Positions 46,009 through 56,095 are shown, numbered from the stretch's first letter. The stretch: DNA of 64,000 nucleotides from Alteromonadaceae bacterium BrNp21-10 (GCA_030418115.1 JAUHQD010000001.1:434001-498000); one strand, 5' to 3'. Numbers and translations: made by a program. Notes: generated by a model not told the origin, from the sequence alone.

Positions 46009-46644
46009 ATGAGTGTAAAAACGAAGACTGAAATACTGGATGCAGCGGAAATTCTGTTTGCTGAGCATGGTTTTGCTGATACGTCATTGCGATCTATCAC
46101 TAGTCATGCTGGTGTGAATTTGGCATCGGTGAATTATCATTTCGGCTCCAAGAAAATGTTAATTCAAGAAGTGTTACGTCGCTATCTCGATACCTTTATT
46201 CCTGCGGTGGGTAATGAGTTGCAAATGTTATTGCAAGCCACGCCTCAACCGAATATGCAACAGGTATTCAGGAGCTTGATTCAACCGTTATTATTACTGA
46301 ATAAGACCCGTCCAGATGGCACTGCGATTTTTGTGCGGTTACTCGGCCGAGGTTATTCAGAATCTCAGGGTCATTTACGTAAATACATCATGTTTCATTA
46401 TGGTGACGTTCTGAAAGGCTTTGTTGAAGCGGTTGTATTAGCCGCGCCAGAATTGGAACCCTCGGATATTTTTTGGCGCTTACATTTTGCTATCGGTACC
46501 TTTGTTTTTACTATGGCTTCGAGTAAGGCTTTGTTGGAAATCGCAGAAGCGGATTATCAACAAGCGGAAGATATTGAGGGCATTATTCATCGACTCATCC
46601 CATACATCTCAGCGGGCGCTGCGGCACCCACTGTGAATATTTAG
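46009..46644 (+). CDS. psrA: PsrA-like TetR family regulator of fatty-acid metabolism
   Basis: The 211-residue TetR regulator matches Pseudomonas PsrA along most of its length: DAAEILFAEHGFADTSLRSI, ITSHAGVNLASVNYHFGSKK in the helix-turn-helix, and later FVRLLGRGYSESQGHLRKY and FWRLHFAIGTF. PsrA senses long-chain acyl groups and represses beta-oxidation genes. The gene is directly upstream of fadE and has two operator-like sites before its own start. The ATG at 46009 fits the family N-terminus; a TTG six codons earlier is in frame, and neither has a strong ribosome site. Confidence 0.88.
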   Translation: MSVKTKTEILDAAEILFAEHGFADTSLRSITSHAGVNLASVNYHFGSKKMLIQEVLRRYLDTFIPAVGNELQMLLQATPQPNMQQVFRSLIQPLLLLNKTRPDGTAIFVRLLGRGYSESQGHLRKYIMFHYGDVLKGFVEAVVLAAPELEPSDIFWRLHFAIGTFVFTMASSKALLEIAEADYQQAEDIEGIIHRLIPYISAGAAAPTVNI

Positions 46645-46742
46645 TGTCTACTAATAATAACGATAACATCTCAGCGGCGCGGTCATTGCGCACACTGAGC
46701 TATATTTAACCCTGTACCCTACGTCTTATTGAAGGTGTGATT

Positions 46743-49061
46743 ATGTCTATATTACTTATTATCGCGGTTTTAGTTGTTACTGTGTTGATTGTGCCAAGCA
46801 TTCGACGCAGTCTAATTTCGAAACCTATTTTTTCTATTTTTAAGAAAATTCTGCCACCGATGTCGAGCACCGAGCGCGAAGCCATGGAGTCTGGTTCTAT
46901 CTGGTGGGAGGGAGAATTATTTAAAGGTAATCCTAATTGGGATACGTTGCACGGCTATGCAAAGCCACGTTTAAGTGATGAAGAAAATGCCTTTATGGAA
47001 AACCAGGTAGAAACCTTACTTGCAATGTTGAATGATTTTGACATCGTGCATAAAGATCGTGATTTACCCAAAGAAGTCTGGGATTACCTGCGTAAAGAAG
47101 GTTTTTTTGCGATGATCATTCCTAAGTCATTCGGTGGTTTGGAATTTTCGGCAATTGCCAGCTCCACTATTGTTTCTCGCATTTCTACTCGTTCACTAAG
47201 TTGCGCGGTAACCGTTATGGTGCCTAACTCGTTAGGCCCCGGTGAGTTGCTAATGCATTACGGGACTCAAGAGCAGAAAGATTTTTGGCTACCCCGTTTA
47301 GCCGACGGTACGGATATTCCATGTTTTGCTTTGACCGGCCCTGAAGCGGGTTCTGACGCTGGCGGTATTCCAGATACAGGTGTTGTGTGTAAAGGCATGC
47401 ACGACGGTAAAGAAGTTTTAGGTCTGACACTGAACTGGGATAAGCGTTATATCACCTTAGCTCCGGTATCGACTGTATTAGGTTTGGCTTTCAAAATGTA
47501 TGATCCCGAAGGTTTACTGGGTGACAAACAAGAGCTGGGTATTACCTGTGCGCTGATCCCCACGTCTCACGAAGGGGTTAATGTGGGCGATCGTCACTTC
47601 CCTGTGGGCATGGCGTTTATGAACGGTACTACCACAGGTGAAGATGTATTTATTCCTCTAGAGTGGATTATTGGTGGTCCTGATTACGCTGGTCGCGGCT
47701 GGCGCATGCTGGTGGAGTGTCTATCAGCAGGTCGTGGTATTTCACTACCGGCTTTGGCTACTGCCACCGCTCATTTAAGCGCACGTACCACAGGTGCTTA
47801 TTCAGCAATACGTAAACAGTTCGGTTTATCTATCGGTAAATTTGAAGGTGTGCAAGAAGCCATGGGCAGAATTGGTGGCTTAACCTATACCCTAGAAGCG
47901 ATGCGTACCATGACTGCTGGGGCTATCGATTTAGGTGAAAGCCCATCAGTAGTAACGGCTATAGCCAAATACCATATGACCGAAATGTCTCGTGAATTAC
48001 TTAACGATGCCATGGATATTCATTCAGGTAAGGGTGTACAGCTGGGTGAAATGAATTACTTAGCACACCAATATTTCGGTACTCCCGTTGCCATCACCGT
48101 GGAAGGCGCGAATATATTAACCCGCAACCTGATGATTTTTGGTCAGGGCGCAACACGTTGTCATCCTTATGTGTTTGCAGAAATGGAAGCCGCAGCTAAT
48201 CCTGATGTTGAGCAAGGCTTAAAATCCTTTGATGTGTTATTAATGAAGCATATTGGCTTTGCCACTAAAAACTTCTTTGGTGCGCTATTTCAAGGTCTTA
48301 CTGCTGGTGGATTTAACAGTGCTCCGGTTTCTGGTGCCACAGCAAAATACTATAAGCAATTAGCCCGTATGTCGAAGGGCTTGGCATTATGTGCGGATTT
48401 CTCCATGCTAATTTTGGGTGGTGATCTTAAACGTAAAGAGATGATTTCGGCGCGTTTAGGCGATGTATTAAGTCAATTGTATATTGCGTCTTGTGTGTTA
48501 AAACGCTATGAAGATGAAGGTCGTCAAGTTGCGGATATTGCTTTTGTAGAATATTCCTTATCACGTAGTTTGTTTAAAATCGGCGTGGCCTTTGATGGTT
48601 TCTTCCAAAACTTCACTAACCGTTTTGTAGCCAACGTATTAAAACGCATCGTATTTCCTTATGGTATTAACTATCAAATGCCAAAAGATGATATTACTCA
48701 ACAGGTCAGTGATGCCTTAATGCAGCCCGGTGTGGCTCGTGAGCGCTTAACTCACCTTTGTTATATTGGAAGTGATGATGACGCTGTGGGTATCGTTGAG
48801 GCCGCTTTTGTTGCCATGCATGATGTAGTGGCCATTGAGAAGAAGATCCTTAAAGCGCAACGTGCAGGTACTATTCCGCGTAAAACTGTATTTGCAGAGA
48901 CTATTGTTAATGCACTGTCGGCAGAGATTATTTCGGAGCATGAAGTTGAACAACTTAAACGTGCTGAAGCGCTGCGGATTAGGGCGATTAACGTTGATAG
49001 TTTTAAAGCGGGTGAGTTAGAAGGGATGTCAGCTAACGATAAGCAAAAATCAGTGGCTTAG
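46743..49061 (+). CDS. fadE: Acyl-CoA dehydrogenase FadE
   Basis: This 772-residue FAD enzyme catalyses the first step of fatty-acid beta-oxidation. It aligns with E. coli FadE (for example PPMSSTEREAM, WWEGELF, VPNSLGPGELL, ALTGPEAGSDAG) and ends with the long DUF1974-type C-terminal domain. The N-terminus has only one membrane segment (SILLIIAVLVVTVLIVPSI), where E. coli FadE has a longer hydrophobic leader. GAAGG at good spacing selects the ATG at 46743. It lies 98 bases downstream of psrA, which probably regulates it, perhaps by a shared transcript. A terminator follows. Confidence 0.95.
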   Translation: MSILLIIAVLVVTVLIVPSIRRSLISKPIFSIFKKILPPMSSTEREAMESGSIWWEGELFKGNPNWDTLHGYAKPRLSDEENAFMENQVETLLAMLNDFDIVHKDRDLPKEVWDYLRKEGFFAMIIPKSFGGLEFSAIASSTIVSRISTRSLSCAVTVMVPNSLGPGELLMHYGTQEQKDFWLPRLADGTDIPCFALTGPEAGSDAGGIPDTGVVCKGMHDGKEVLGLTLNWDKRYITLAPVSTVLGLAFKMYDPEGLLGDKQELGITCALIPTSHEGVNVGDRHFPVGMAFMNGTTTGEDVFIPLEWIIGGPDYAGRGWRMLVECLSAGRGISLPALATATAHLSARTTGAYSAIRKQFGLSIGKFEGVQEAMGRIGGLTYTLEAMRTMTAGAIDLGESPSVVTAIAKYHMTEMSRELLNDAMDIHSGKGVQLGEMNYLAHQYFGTPVAITVEGANILTRNLMIFGQGATRCHPYVFAEMEAAANPDVEQGLKSFDVLLMKHIGFATKNFFGALFQGLTAGGFNSAPVSGATAKYYKQLARMSKGLALCADFSMLILGGDLKRKEMISARLGDVLSQLYIASCVLKRYEDEGRQVADIAFVEYSLSRSLFKIGVAFDGFFQNFTNRFVANVLKRIVFPYGINYQMPKDDITQQVSDALMQPGVARERLTHLCYIGSDDDAVGIVEAAFVAMHDVVAIEKKILKAQRAGTIPRKTVFAETIVNALSAEIISEHEVEQLKRAEALRIRAINVDSFKAGELEGMSANDKQKSVA

Positions 49062-49093
49062 TATCTACTTTTAACCGAATGTTTAAATGAAAA

Positions 49094-49117
49094 AGCGTCC
49101 TTTGGGGCGCTTTTTTA
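49094..49117 (+). terminator. Terminator after fadE
   Basis: AGCGTCC and GGGGCGCT pair around a TTT loop, followed by a run of six T residues. An A-run on the left would give some activity on the other strand too. Confidence 0.85.
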
Positions 49118-49156
49118 TGGCTATTATATTTTGAAAAAAGAAAGTAAACGGCAGAT

Positions 49157-49185
49157 AAAAAAAGAGCGCACTAAAAAGCGCGCTC
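49157..49185 (-). terminator. Orphan minus-strand terminator
   Basis: Read on the minus strand, GAGCGC-GCTTTTTAGT-GCGCTC is followed by seven T residues, a good intrinsic terminator. The nearest annotated minus-strand gene upstream on that strand is csiV, with the whole nagZ gene between, so the transcript it ends is unknown. Confidence 0.65.
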
Positions 49186-49482
49186 AAGGCATGTAACTGG
49201 AGAATCGTCGATATTATAGTCTGCTTTTAGATACTTTTTGAAGCAGTTTTTTAAATTATATAAGCGTAATATTGTGTTTTTAGCTTTCTACATTTCATCA
49301 GCTATTGGTTTTAAAGGGCTGCTAAAGCATTGACGGTTTTCTTAAATATTGTAGTTGCGAACAAAGCCAATATTCACACCAATAATTCAATAATAGTCAG
49401 TTAATCAGTGTCACCTAGGCTTTTTTTATTGCCTGTCATCTTTTATAGTTGCGCTAACTAATTATTTTAATTGAAGGTTTTA

Positions 49483-50490
49483 ATGGGTCCCTTAATGTTG
49501 GACGTGTCAGCTTATGAACTTAATGCTGAAGAAATGAATATTCTCGACCATCCACTGGTTGGTGGGGTGATTTTATTTACCCGTAATTTTCATGATAAAG
49601 GGCAATTGGCTCACTTAATCAGCCAAATTCGTCAGTCTGCACGAAATGACCTACTACTAGCCGTGGACCATGAAGGTGGGCGAGTACAACGTTTTAGAGA
49701 GGGCTTCACCGCACTTCCTGCCATGGGTAAGATTTATCCTAACGCGGGGCAGAATATTGACAAAGCCAGTGAACATGCGCAGTTGTTAGGTTGGCTGATG
49801 GCCGCAGAAGTATTAGCGATGGATATCGATATTAGTTTCGCGCCCGTATTAGATGTGTGGGGCGTATCCGATGTGATTGGCGATCGCAGTTTTCATTCAT
49901 CGGCAGACGTGGTGATCCCATTGGCCAGTGCCTTTATCACTGGTATGCATGATGCGGGCATGAAAGCCTGTGGTAAACATTTTCCCGGCCACGGCAATGT
50001 AAAAGAAGACTCCCATATCGCACTGCCTATAGATGAACGTTCTGAAGAAGAAATTCGTCGTATTGATATGCGTATTTTTAGTGAAATTCATCAACAGGGT
50101 TTATTGGATGCGGTAATGCCTGCCCATGTTATTTATCCAAGTGTTGACTCTTTACCGGCAGGATTTTCTGCTAAATGGATCCGTACTATTTTACGCCAAG
50201 AAATGGATTTTGATGGCGTGGTGTTTTCCGATGATTTATCTATGCAAGGGGCCGTGGAAATAGGTAATTTTGTCGAACGGGCTAAACACGCCCTAAGTGC
50301 TGGATGCGATATGGTTTTAGCCTGCAATAACCCCAAGGGTGCTATTCAAGTGTTGGATGGCTTACCCATTGATTATCAAGCCAGCGATCGTCTCGGTCGG
50401 CTACGTAAAACCAATTCTCTGGATTTTAAACAACTAAGTGCCTCAGCAAAGTGGCAGCAAGCCAATCGGTTAGCGCAGTCTTTTGAATAG
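49483..50490 (+). CDS. nagZ: Beta-N-acetylhexosaminidase NagZ
   Basis: The 335-residue GH3 enzyme removes GlcNAc from anhydro-muropeptides in cytoplasmic peptidoglycan recycling. It starts MGPLMLDVSAYELNAEE, the family N-terminus, and has the catalytic KHFPGHGN histidine loop and the nucleophile Asp250 in FSDDLSMQGA. The ATG at 49483 is preferred over an in-frame TTG at 49471 since GAAGG lies between them. In relatives, loss of NagZ lowers AmpC induction. It is convergent with csiV. Confidence 0.95.
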   Translation: MGPLMLDVSAYELNAEEMNILDHPLVGGVILFTRNFHDKGQLAHLISQIRQSARNDLLLAVDHEGGRVQRFREGFTALPAMGKIYPNAGQNIDKASEHAQLLGWLMAAEVLAMDIDISFAPVLDVWGVSDVIGDRSFHSSADVVIPLASAFITGMHDAGMKACGKHFPGHGNVKEDSHIALPIDERSEEEIRRIDMRIFSEIHQQGLLDAVMPAHVIYPSVDSLPAGFSAKWIRTILRQEMDFDGVVFSDDLSMQGAVEIGNFVERAKHALSAGCDMVLACNNPKGAIQVLDGLPIDYQASDRLGRLRKTNSLDFKQLSASAKWQQANRLAQSFE

Positions 50491-50502
50491 GGCGTGTTGT
50501 TA

Positions 50503-50522
50503 TTGCAGTTAAAATACTGCAA
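50503..50522. terminator. Small hairpin between convergent nagZ and csiV
   Basis: TTGCAGT-TAAAAT-ACTGCAA forms a 7-bp stem. There is no clear T-run on the plus strand, so termination is uncertain. Confidence 0.4.
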
Positions 50523-50612
50523 AAATATGAGCGCTAATATATGGGCTTAAATCGTTAATTCATTTTGGGCGTTGAATGGTGACTACCTTGCAATAAACCC
50601 TATGCCGATTAG

Positions 50613-51890
50613 CTATTCGTCTTCCTCACGCTCGGGCACGTTATAACGACGAATTTGTACGACCATACCAAAATAGGGGTGATCAAAGTAATGAACTTGT
50701 GTGCTGATCACCCGTCGAAGTTGATTAAATGGCACACTGTACAAGAATAAATCGGGTTGCTGCTGATCGGCGGCCATGAGTTGTGAAGGTGCTGTCGTAG
50801 GATTGTTTACAATAGTCGAGCTTGGTGTTATTGCTGTGGCAGTATGGGACAACACATCGCTATAACGGTAATTAAACTGACTATCAACATGCAAGTAAGG
50901 TACCCCATTAATATTTTGTAAATAGACTTTAAATAAACCGTCTAATTGCCATACGTCTTCTGGCAACTTACCGGTAAATTCCTGTTGTACAAACTGCTCT
51001 TGTTTCTCTATCGCCACAGAACGTTCAGGAGCGGCCAAAGCTTGTTGTATGCGAGTTATCACATCCAAGGGCTCAGTGGCTAAGCGGTTAACATCAATAT
51101 CCGTTTCACCCATATTCATTGTTTGCTCAGCTAGAATGGTTGGGTCATCTTGAGTTGCTTTGGGTAAGGGCTTTCCCCAATAATTAAACTCTTCACTGAA
51201 ATTCTTGCCGGCGAAAAGTCTTAGATTTTTGGCATTATCCTTACCGAAAACAACCTGCTGACGCCAACCAAGGTGCAGCATTGGCTGCAAGTCTCGTTGG
51301 CGATAAATTTGCTGATAGATTTTTGCTAACTGCAGATCTTGTTGGGAAATTAAATGCGTACTTGCAGGATAACGGTGGCCAATGCTATTAATTTTAACGG
51401 GCACTTGTGCAATAAATGCATGGGGTGCCGCAGGCTCAAAAAGTGATTGAATGCTAGGTTCTGGCATACAGTCCACACGCAGCAGCTGTTGCCAGTCTCT
51501 AACATTAAAGTCATAAACGACTGGGTCGAGATCTGCGGTGGGCGTGGACATTTCACCCGCTAGTAGTTCGTTGGTATTGGCGATAGCACTTGTTGTTAGA
51601 TCATCTAACGACCGTGGTGTAAAAAGGGGAGGCTCGACCGGCTGTAGTTGATTGCAGATAGGTAACATTTGCTGAAATGGCGAAATATCTGGCCACAAAT
51701 AAGGTGAGAGTATATCGGTGGCATCTTGCACATCAATGGGATGGACTACTTCGGAAAATTTTTCCTGCACTTGGCTGTGATCACGACTAAATATGATCAC
51801 TTCAACATCAAACCACCAATCGTCTTCGGCCATGGCTGGCGTAGTGAGCAAGCTCAGTAATAATATTAAAAATGAGCAATTGAACTTCAT
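50613..51890 (-). CDS. csiV: CsiV family protein (periplasmic, peptidoglycan-binding)
   Basis: This 425-residue protein has a Sec signal peptide ending AMA before EDDWWFDVEVIIFSR, the hallmark start of the CsiV/DUF2803 family. In Vibrio cholerae CsiV is a periplasmic partner of the LpoA/peptidoglycan machinery that affects sensitivity to D-amino acids. The gene start overlaps the mfd stop by one base (TAATG), so the two are co-translated. The location beside mfd is the conserved one. The middle of the protein is low in conserved motifs. Confidence 0.85.
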   Translation of the reverse strand: MKFNCSFLILLLSLLTTPAMAEDDWWFDVEVIIFSRDHSQVQEKFSEVVHPIDVQDATDILSPYLWPDISPFQQMLPICNQLQPVEPPLFTPRSLDDLTTSAIANTNELLAGEMSTPTADLDPVVYDFNVRDWQQLLRVDCMPEPSIQSLFEPAAPHAFIAQVPVKINSIGHRYPASTHLISQQDLQLAKIYQQIYRQRDLQPMLHLGWRQQVVFGKDNAKNLRLFAGKNFSEEFNYWGKPLPKATQDDPTILAEQTMNMGETDIDVNRLATEPLDVITRIQQALAAPERSVAIEKQEQFVQQEFTGKLPEDVWQLDGLFKVYLQNINGVPYLHVDSQFNYRYSDVLSHTATAITPSSTIVNNPTTAPSQLMAADQQQPDLFLYSVPFNQLRRVISTQVHYFDHPYFGMVVQIRRYNVPEREEDE

Positions 51891-54800
51891 TAGGCTGCCT
51901 GTAAGTTGTTGGCAAAGTTATGCAATAGTTGACTGACCATATCAACTCGTTGCTGAGTGTCTGCACTATCGATGGTGAATTTCAACTTTTGCGGTCCTTC
52001 CAATTTAAACTGATTCGACTGAGTTTGAATTAACTGGATGATAAAACCAGGGTCTACTTTAGTAGTTTCACTGAATTCTATGATGCCACCTCGGTCATTG
52101 GCGTCCACCTTTTTTATACCAATAGTTTGCGCCAGCATTTTTAATTCGCTGATATGGAATAAATTTTTGGCCGCCGCGGGTAACAATCCAAAGCGGTCTA
52201 TTAACTCAATTTGAATATCTTTGAGTTGGTGTTCATCTTTGGCACTGGCAATTTTTTTGTATAAGGACAAGCGTGAGTTCACATCACCAATGTAATCTTC
52301 TGGCAATAACGCCGGTATACGCAAGTCTACTTCGGTTTGAGTTGCCAGCACTTCATCCAATGATGGCTCTTTGCCTTCTTTAAGATTTTTCACCGCTTGC
52401 TCAAGCATTTCCATGTATAACGAGAAACCAACAGTGGCGATCTGCCCTGATTGATCATCACCGAGCAATTCACCAGCCCCACGAATTTCTAAATCATGAG
52501 TAGCAAGGGTAAAACCACTGCCTAAATCTTCGGACGAAGCAATGGCATCTAAGCGCTTTCTAGCATCTTTAGTAACACGTTTGGGATGCGGCGTCAGTAG
52601 ATAGGCATAGGCCTGATGGTGCGAACGTCCTACGCGGCCGCGCAATTGGTGTAGCTGAGCTAAGCCCAAATGATCGGCTCTATCCATAATAATAGTGTTG
52701 GCCGAGGGCACATCGATACCGGTTTCGATAATAGTGGTACACAACAACACATTAAAACGCTGGTGATAAAAATCTGACATCACCCGTTCGAGGTCTTTTT
52801 CACGCATTTGCCCATGACCAATGGCGATACGTGCTTCGGGGACAATTTCGCTAATTTCTTTGGCGGTTTTCTCAATACTATCGACTTCATTGTGTAGGAA
52901 GTACACCTGACCGCCGCGTAATATTTCGCGCATGATGGCTTCACGGATCAGGTTGTTTTGACGCTCATGCACAAACGTCTTAATCGCTAAACGTTTGGCG
53001 GGTGGTGTGGCAATAATAGATAAATCGCGCATACCACTAAAGGCCATATTCAATGTTCTGGGAATCGGCGTGGCGGTCAGAGTAAGAATATCAACCTCGG
53101 CGCGTAAGGCTTTAAATTTGTCTTTTTGGCGTACTCCAAAGCGATGTTCTTCATCAATAACCACTAAGCCTAAATTACTGAATTTAATGTCATCCTGTAA
53201 CAACTTATGGGTGCCAATGATGATATCCACATTGCCAGAGGTAATGTCTTTAACCACCTGATTTTGATCTTTGCTGGAGCGAAAGCGAGAAATGACTTCT
53301 ATTTTGAACGGCCAGTTGGCAAAGCGATCTTTAAAGTTTTCATAATGTTGTTGGGCTAACAAGGTCGTTGGTACCAATATCGCCACTTGCTTGCCGTCAT
53401 TGGCGGCAATAAACGCCGCGCGCATCGCCACTTCGGTTTTACCAAAGCCAACGTCACCGCAAACCAAACGGTCCATGGCATTAGCGGTACCCATGTCGTT
53501 AATGACGGCGCTAATGGCCTGTTGTTGATCGGCGGTTTCTTCAAAGGGAAAGCTATCGGTAAATTGGCGGTATTCTTCCCAGTTGATGGGATAAGCATAA
53601 CCGGGCTTCGCTGCCCGTTGGGCGTAAACGTCAAGTAGTTGTGCTGCAACATCGCGAACTTTCTCGGCAGCTTTGCGTTTAGCTTTACTCCAAGTATCGG
53701 TGCCTAAATTGTGTAACGGTGCGCTATCACTATTACCGCCACTATAACGACTGATTAAATGCAGTGTCGCCACCGGCACATATAATTTGGCCTGCTTGGC
53801 ATATTCGATACAGAGATATTCGGTATTAACACCGCCTGCATCTAAGGTTTGTAAGCCTAAATAGCGTCCCACACCATGGTCTAAATGGACTACTGGCTGA
53901 CCAACGGACAGCTCGGCTAAATTGCGAATAACCGCACTTTCATCGGTGGCTTGGCGTTGTTCCCTTAAGCGGCGCTGGGATACTCGATGGCCTAATAATT
54001 CGGTTTCGGTGATAAAGGCTAAGCGCTGACCTTGTTGCTCCAAAATAAAGCTATGTTCGGCCCAGCCAACACTAATGCCTAATGGCGCGTCGCTGTCCAT
54101 AAAGGCCTGTAAGCTGGCAAACTCGGGTAACTGAATACCTTTATTGCCAAGAAGTTCTAACAGGCTCTCACGTCGACCTTGAGACTCAACGCTGAACATC
54201 ACTTTAGTGTGATTCTTTTGCCAGTCTTTGACGGCTTGTTGAATCAATGCGGTTGGCACTTTTAAATTGGTTTTAACCGCAATGTCGCCGATGTCGGCAA
54301 TGGCAAAATTAAAGCGACCGGCCTTATCTTCCAAAGCATCTTGATACAAACTCACTCGTGGCCATTGCTTAAACGCAGCGAATAACTCTTCTTGGCGTAA
54401 AAATAGTTCATAAGGTGGCAATAGTGGTCTGGCGGTGTTGTACCTATGCTGCTCGTAGCGCTCGATAAGATCGGCCCAGGTCATTTCTATAGCGGGTTTC
54501 AAATCACCAATGTTGATGATTAAGCTGTCATTGTGCAGGTAATCAAACAGCGTGGCAGTTTGTTCAAAGAATAACGGTAAATAGTATTCGATACCGCTGG
54601 GCATAATACCCTGACTCACTTGATGATAAATCGATTCTTTACCAGTACCGGAATCAAAACGTTCTAAATACTGTTGTTTGAACAAGCTGATTGCGGCTTT
54701 GTCGGTAGGAAATTCGTGGGCGGGTAATAGGCGAATTTCGTCTATCTGTTTGCCGCCCCGTTGGCTGTCGGTATCAAACAGGCGGATGCTATCAATTTCA

Positions 54801-55369
54801 TCATCAAATAAATCGATGCGGAACGGCTGCTTACTGCCCATGGGAAACAGGTCAACAATGCTACCGCGAATGGAAAATTCGCCATGCTCCATAACCTGAT
54901 TAACCGCGTGGTATCCAGCGTGTTGCATTTTGCTACGAAAGTCATCGATATTGAGGGTTTGCCCCAAGCTAAATAATAATAAATATTTACCAAGAAAATC
55001 GATGGGGGCCAAGCGCATTAATAAGGTATTTACCGGCACGATAAATATTCCTGATTGCGCCTGCGTTAGCCCATACAAGGTTTCGAGTCGCTGGGAAACA
55101 ATATCTTGATGGGGAGAAAAGTTATCATAGGGTAGTGTTTCCCAATCGGGAAAGACCTTGATATCCATTTTTCCGGGCTTTAAAAAATAGGCGAGCTCTT
55201 GTTGTAACTTGACCGCCGAGGGCGTGTCTTTACTAACAATCAGCAGTGGACGTTGGCGTGATTTCGCAGCATTTGCGATCGCCATGGCCAAACTACTGCC
55301 CTGTAGGTTTCCCCAATAGATATGGTCGCCCGTGCCTTTGGGCAGGGCGGGAGCAAATATAGTATTCAT
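51890..55369 (-). CDS. mfd: Transcription-repair coupling factor
   Basis: The 1159-residue ATP-dependent DNA translocase removes stalled RNA polymerase and recruits UvrA. It carries the N-terminal UvrB-like damage-recognition part, the RNA-polymerase-interaction domain, Walker A (GDVGFGKTEVA), the DEEH Walker B box, helicase motif TATPIPRTLN, QLRGRVGRS and the C-terminal TRCF domain. Its length is typical. It is the first of two overlapping genes, with csiV behind it. PilZ-like gene lies 12 bases upstream on the same strand, so all three may form one operon. Confidence 0.98.
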   Translation of the reverse strand: MNTIFAPALPKGTGDHIYWGNLQGSSLAMAIANAAKSRQRPLLIVSKDTPSAVKLQQELAYFLKPGKMDIKVFPDWETLPYDNFSPHQDIVSQRLETLYGLTQAQSGIFIVPVNTLLMRLAPIDFLGKYLLLFSLGQTLNIDDFRSKMQHAGYHAVNQVMEHGEFSIRGSIVDLFPMGSKQPFRIDLFDDEIDSIRLFDTDSQRGGKQIDEIRLLPAHEFPTDKAAISLFKQQYLERFDSGTGKESIYHQVSQGIMPSGIEYYLPLFFEQTATLFDYLHNDSLIINIGDLKPAIEMTWADLIERYEQHRYNTARPLLPPYELFLRQEELFAAFKQWPRVSLYQDALEDKAGRFNFAIADIGDIAVKTNLKVPTALIQQAVKDWQKNHTKVMFSVESQGRRESLLELLGNKGIQLPEFASLQAFMDSDAPLGISVGWAEHSFILEQQGQRLAFITETELLGHRVSQRRLREQRQATDESAVIRNLAELSVGQPVVHLDHGVGRYLGLQTLDAGGVNTEYLCIEYAKQAKLYVPVATLHLISRYSGGNSDSAPLHNLGTDTWSKAKRKAAEKVRDVAAQLLDVYAQRAAKPGYAYPINWEEYRQFTDSFPFEETADQQQAISAVINDMGTANAMDRLVCGDVGFGKTEVAMRAAFIAANDGKQVAILVPTTLLAQQHYENFKDRFANWPFKIEVISRFRSSKDQNQVVKDITSGNVDIIIGTHKLLQDDIKFSNLGLVVIDEEHRFGVRQKDKFKALRAEVDILTLTATPIPRTLNMAFSGMRDLSIIATPPAKRLAIKTFVHERQNNLIREAIMREILRGGQVYFLHNEVDSIEKTAKEISEIVPEARIAIGHGQMREKDLERVMSDFYHQRFNVLLCTTIIETGIDVPSANTIIMDRADHLGLAQLHQLRGRVGRSHHQAYAYLLTPHPKRVTKDARKRLDAIASSEDLGSGFTLATHDLEIRGAGELLGDDQSGQIATVGFSLYMEMLEQAVKNLKEGKEPSLDEVLATQTEVDLRIPALLPEDYIGDVNSRLSLYKKIASAKDEHQLKDIQIELIDRFGLLPAAAKNLFHISELKMLAQTIGIKKVDANDRGGIIEFSETTKVDPGFIIQLIQTQSNQFKLEGPQKLKFTIDSADTQQRVDMVSQLLHNFANNLQAA

Positions 55370-55381
55370 CGATGAGTAATA

Positions 55382-55969
55382 TTATTCAGTTGTCCGGCGC
55401 TTTTTTAATTGCTGTGTTTGTAAATGTAATGTGGCTCTTACCAGTTGTTCCTGATCTTCGTCACGGATACGGGTAAAAATTGATGAGACATGGTACTGAT
55501 CCCCAGCGGCTTCGCAAGTAATAACTTCACCCAAACAGTAGACAGCGGACGCTTCTTCATTCAAAAATAGTTTTAACTCGACTATGGTGCCTACAGCTAT
55601 GGCTGAGGGGCAAGTTAGAACCACGCCACCACCGCCAAATTCAACAGCGCTAAAACGGTGTTGAGGGTCGTCCTGTTGTTGCAACACAATTGACATAATT
55701 AAGTCTATTTTTCGACTTTGCTGGTTGAGGAAAGCCACTAGTTCCTCTGCATGTTCACCCAGTTTACGTAAAGGTCGTAAGGTCTTGGCTTCCACCTGAG
55801 AGACTTCGGTGGCAATACGAAAAGCATGGGGCATGTTGTCGATAAATTGTTGGGGTGAGGGGAGCTCAAAATCAGCAGCCATGGCGGTCATATTCACCAG
55901 TAATGGATGTTTAATCATAAAAAATTCATGAAATTGTTGCTGCTTTTGTTCAAGGCTCAGGTTGTTCAT
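55382..55969 (-). CDS. PilZ-domain-like protein with degenerate c-di-GMP motif
   Basis: The 195-residue protein has a helical N-terminal half and a C-terminal PilZ-like beta-barrel (VEFGGGGVVLTCPSAIAVGTIVELKLFL). The usual RxxxR and (D/N)xSxxG c-di-GMP signature is not intact: EFGGGG replaces DxSxxG. It may bind a different ligand or act as a non-binding adaptor. It is divergent from lolC and lies directly upstream of mfd; this neighbourhood (PilZ, lolC) recurs in related genera as far as I recall. Confidence 0.7.
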   Translation of the reverse strand: MNNLSLEQKQQQFHEFFMIKHPLLVNMTAMAADFELPSPQQFIDNMPHAFRIATEVSQVEAKTLRPLRKLGEHAEELVAFLNQQSRKIDLIMSIVLQQQDDPQHRFSAVEFGGGGVVLTCPSAIAVGTIVELKLFLNEEASAVYCLGEVITCEAAGDQYHVSSIFTRIRDEDQEQLVRATLHLQTQQLKKRRTTE

Positions 55970-56095
55970 TGTCTCTCCGCTTGTGCCGCTGGCTTATTTG
56001 CGCGTATCATCTTGTTCAATAAGGAAACCATATGCAATGTTTACAGGCAAGTCGCTGAGTATATTGCATCACTTAAGTTGACCTCAATTAGTTAT

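Larger units (their letters stand above)
49062..49482. other. Intergenic region with no gene on either strand; may hold a small RNA
   Basis: Apart from the fadE terminator and an orphan minus-strand terminator at 49164-49185, I see no coding frame. The region is AT-rich. The nagZ promoter must lie in its right part. Confidence 0.55.

Noticed and set aside
50489..50515. A second copy of the MITE-like repeat starting AGGGCGTGTTG after nagZ
   Set aside because: Only about the first 10 to 25 bases resemble the element at 5177; there is no matching right end, so chance or a short remnant cannot be separated.
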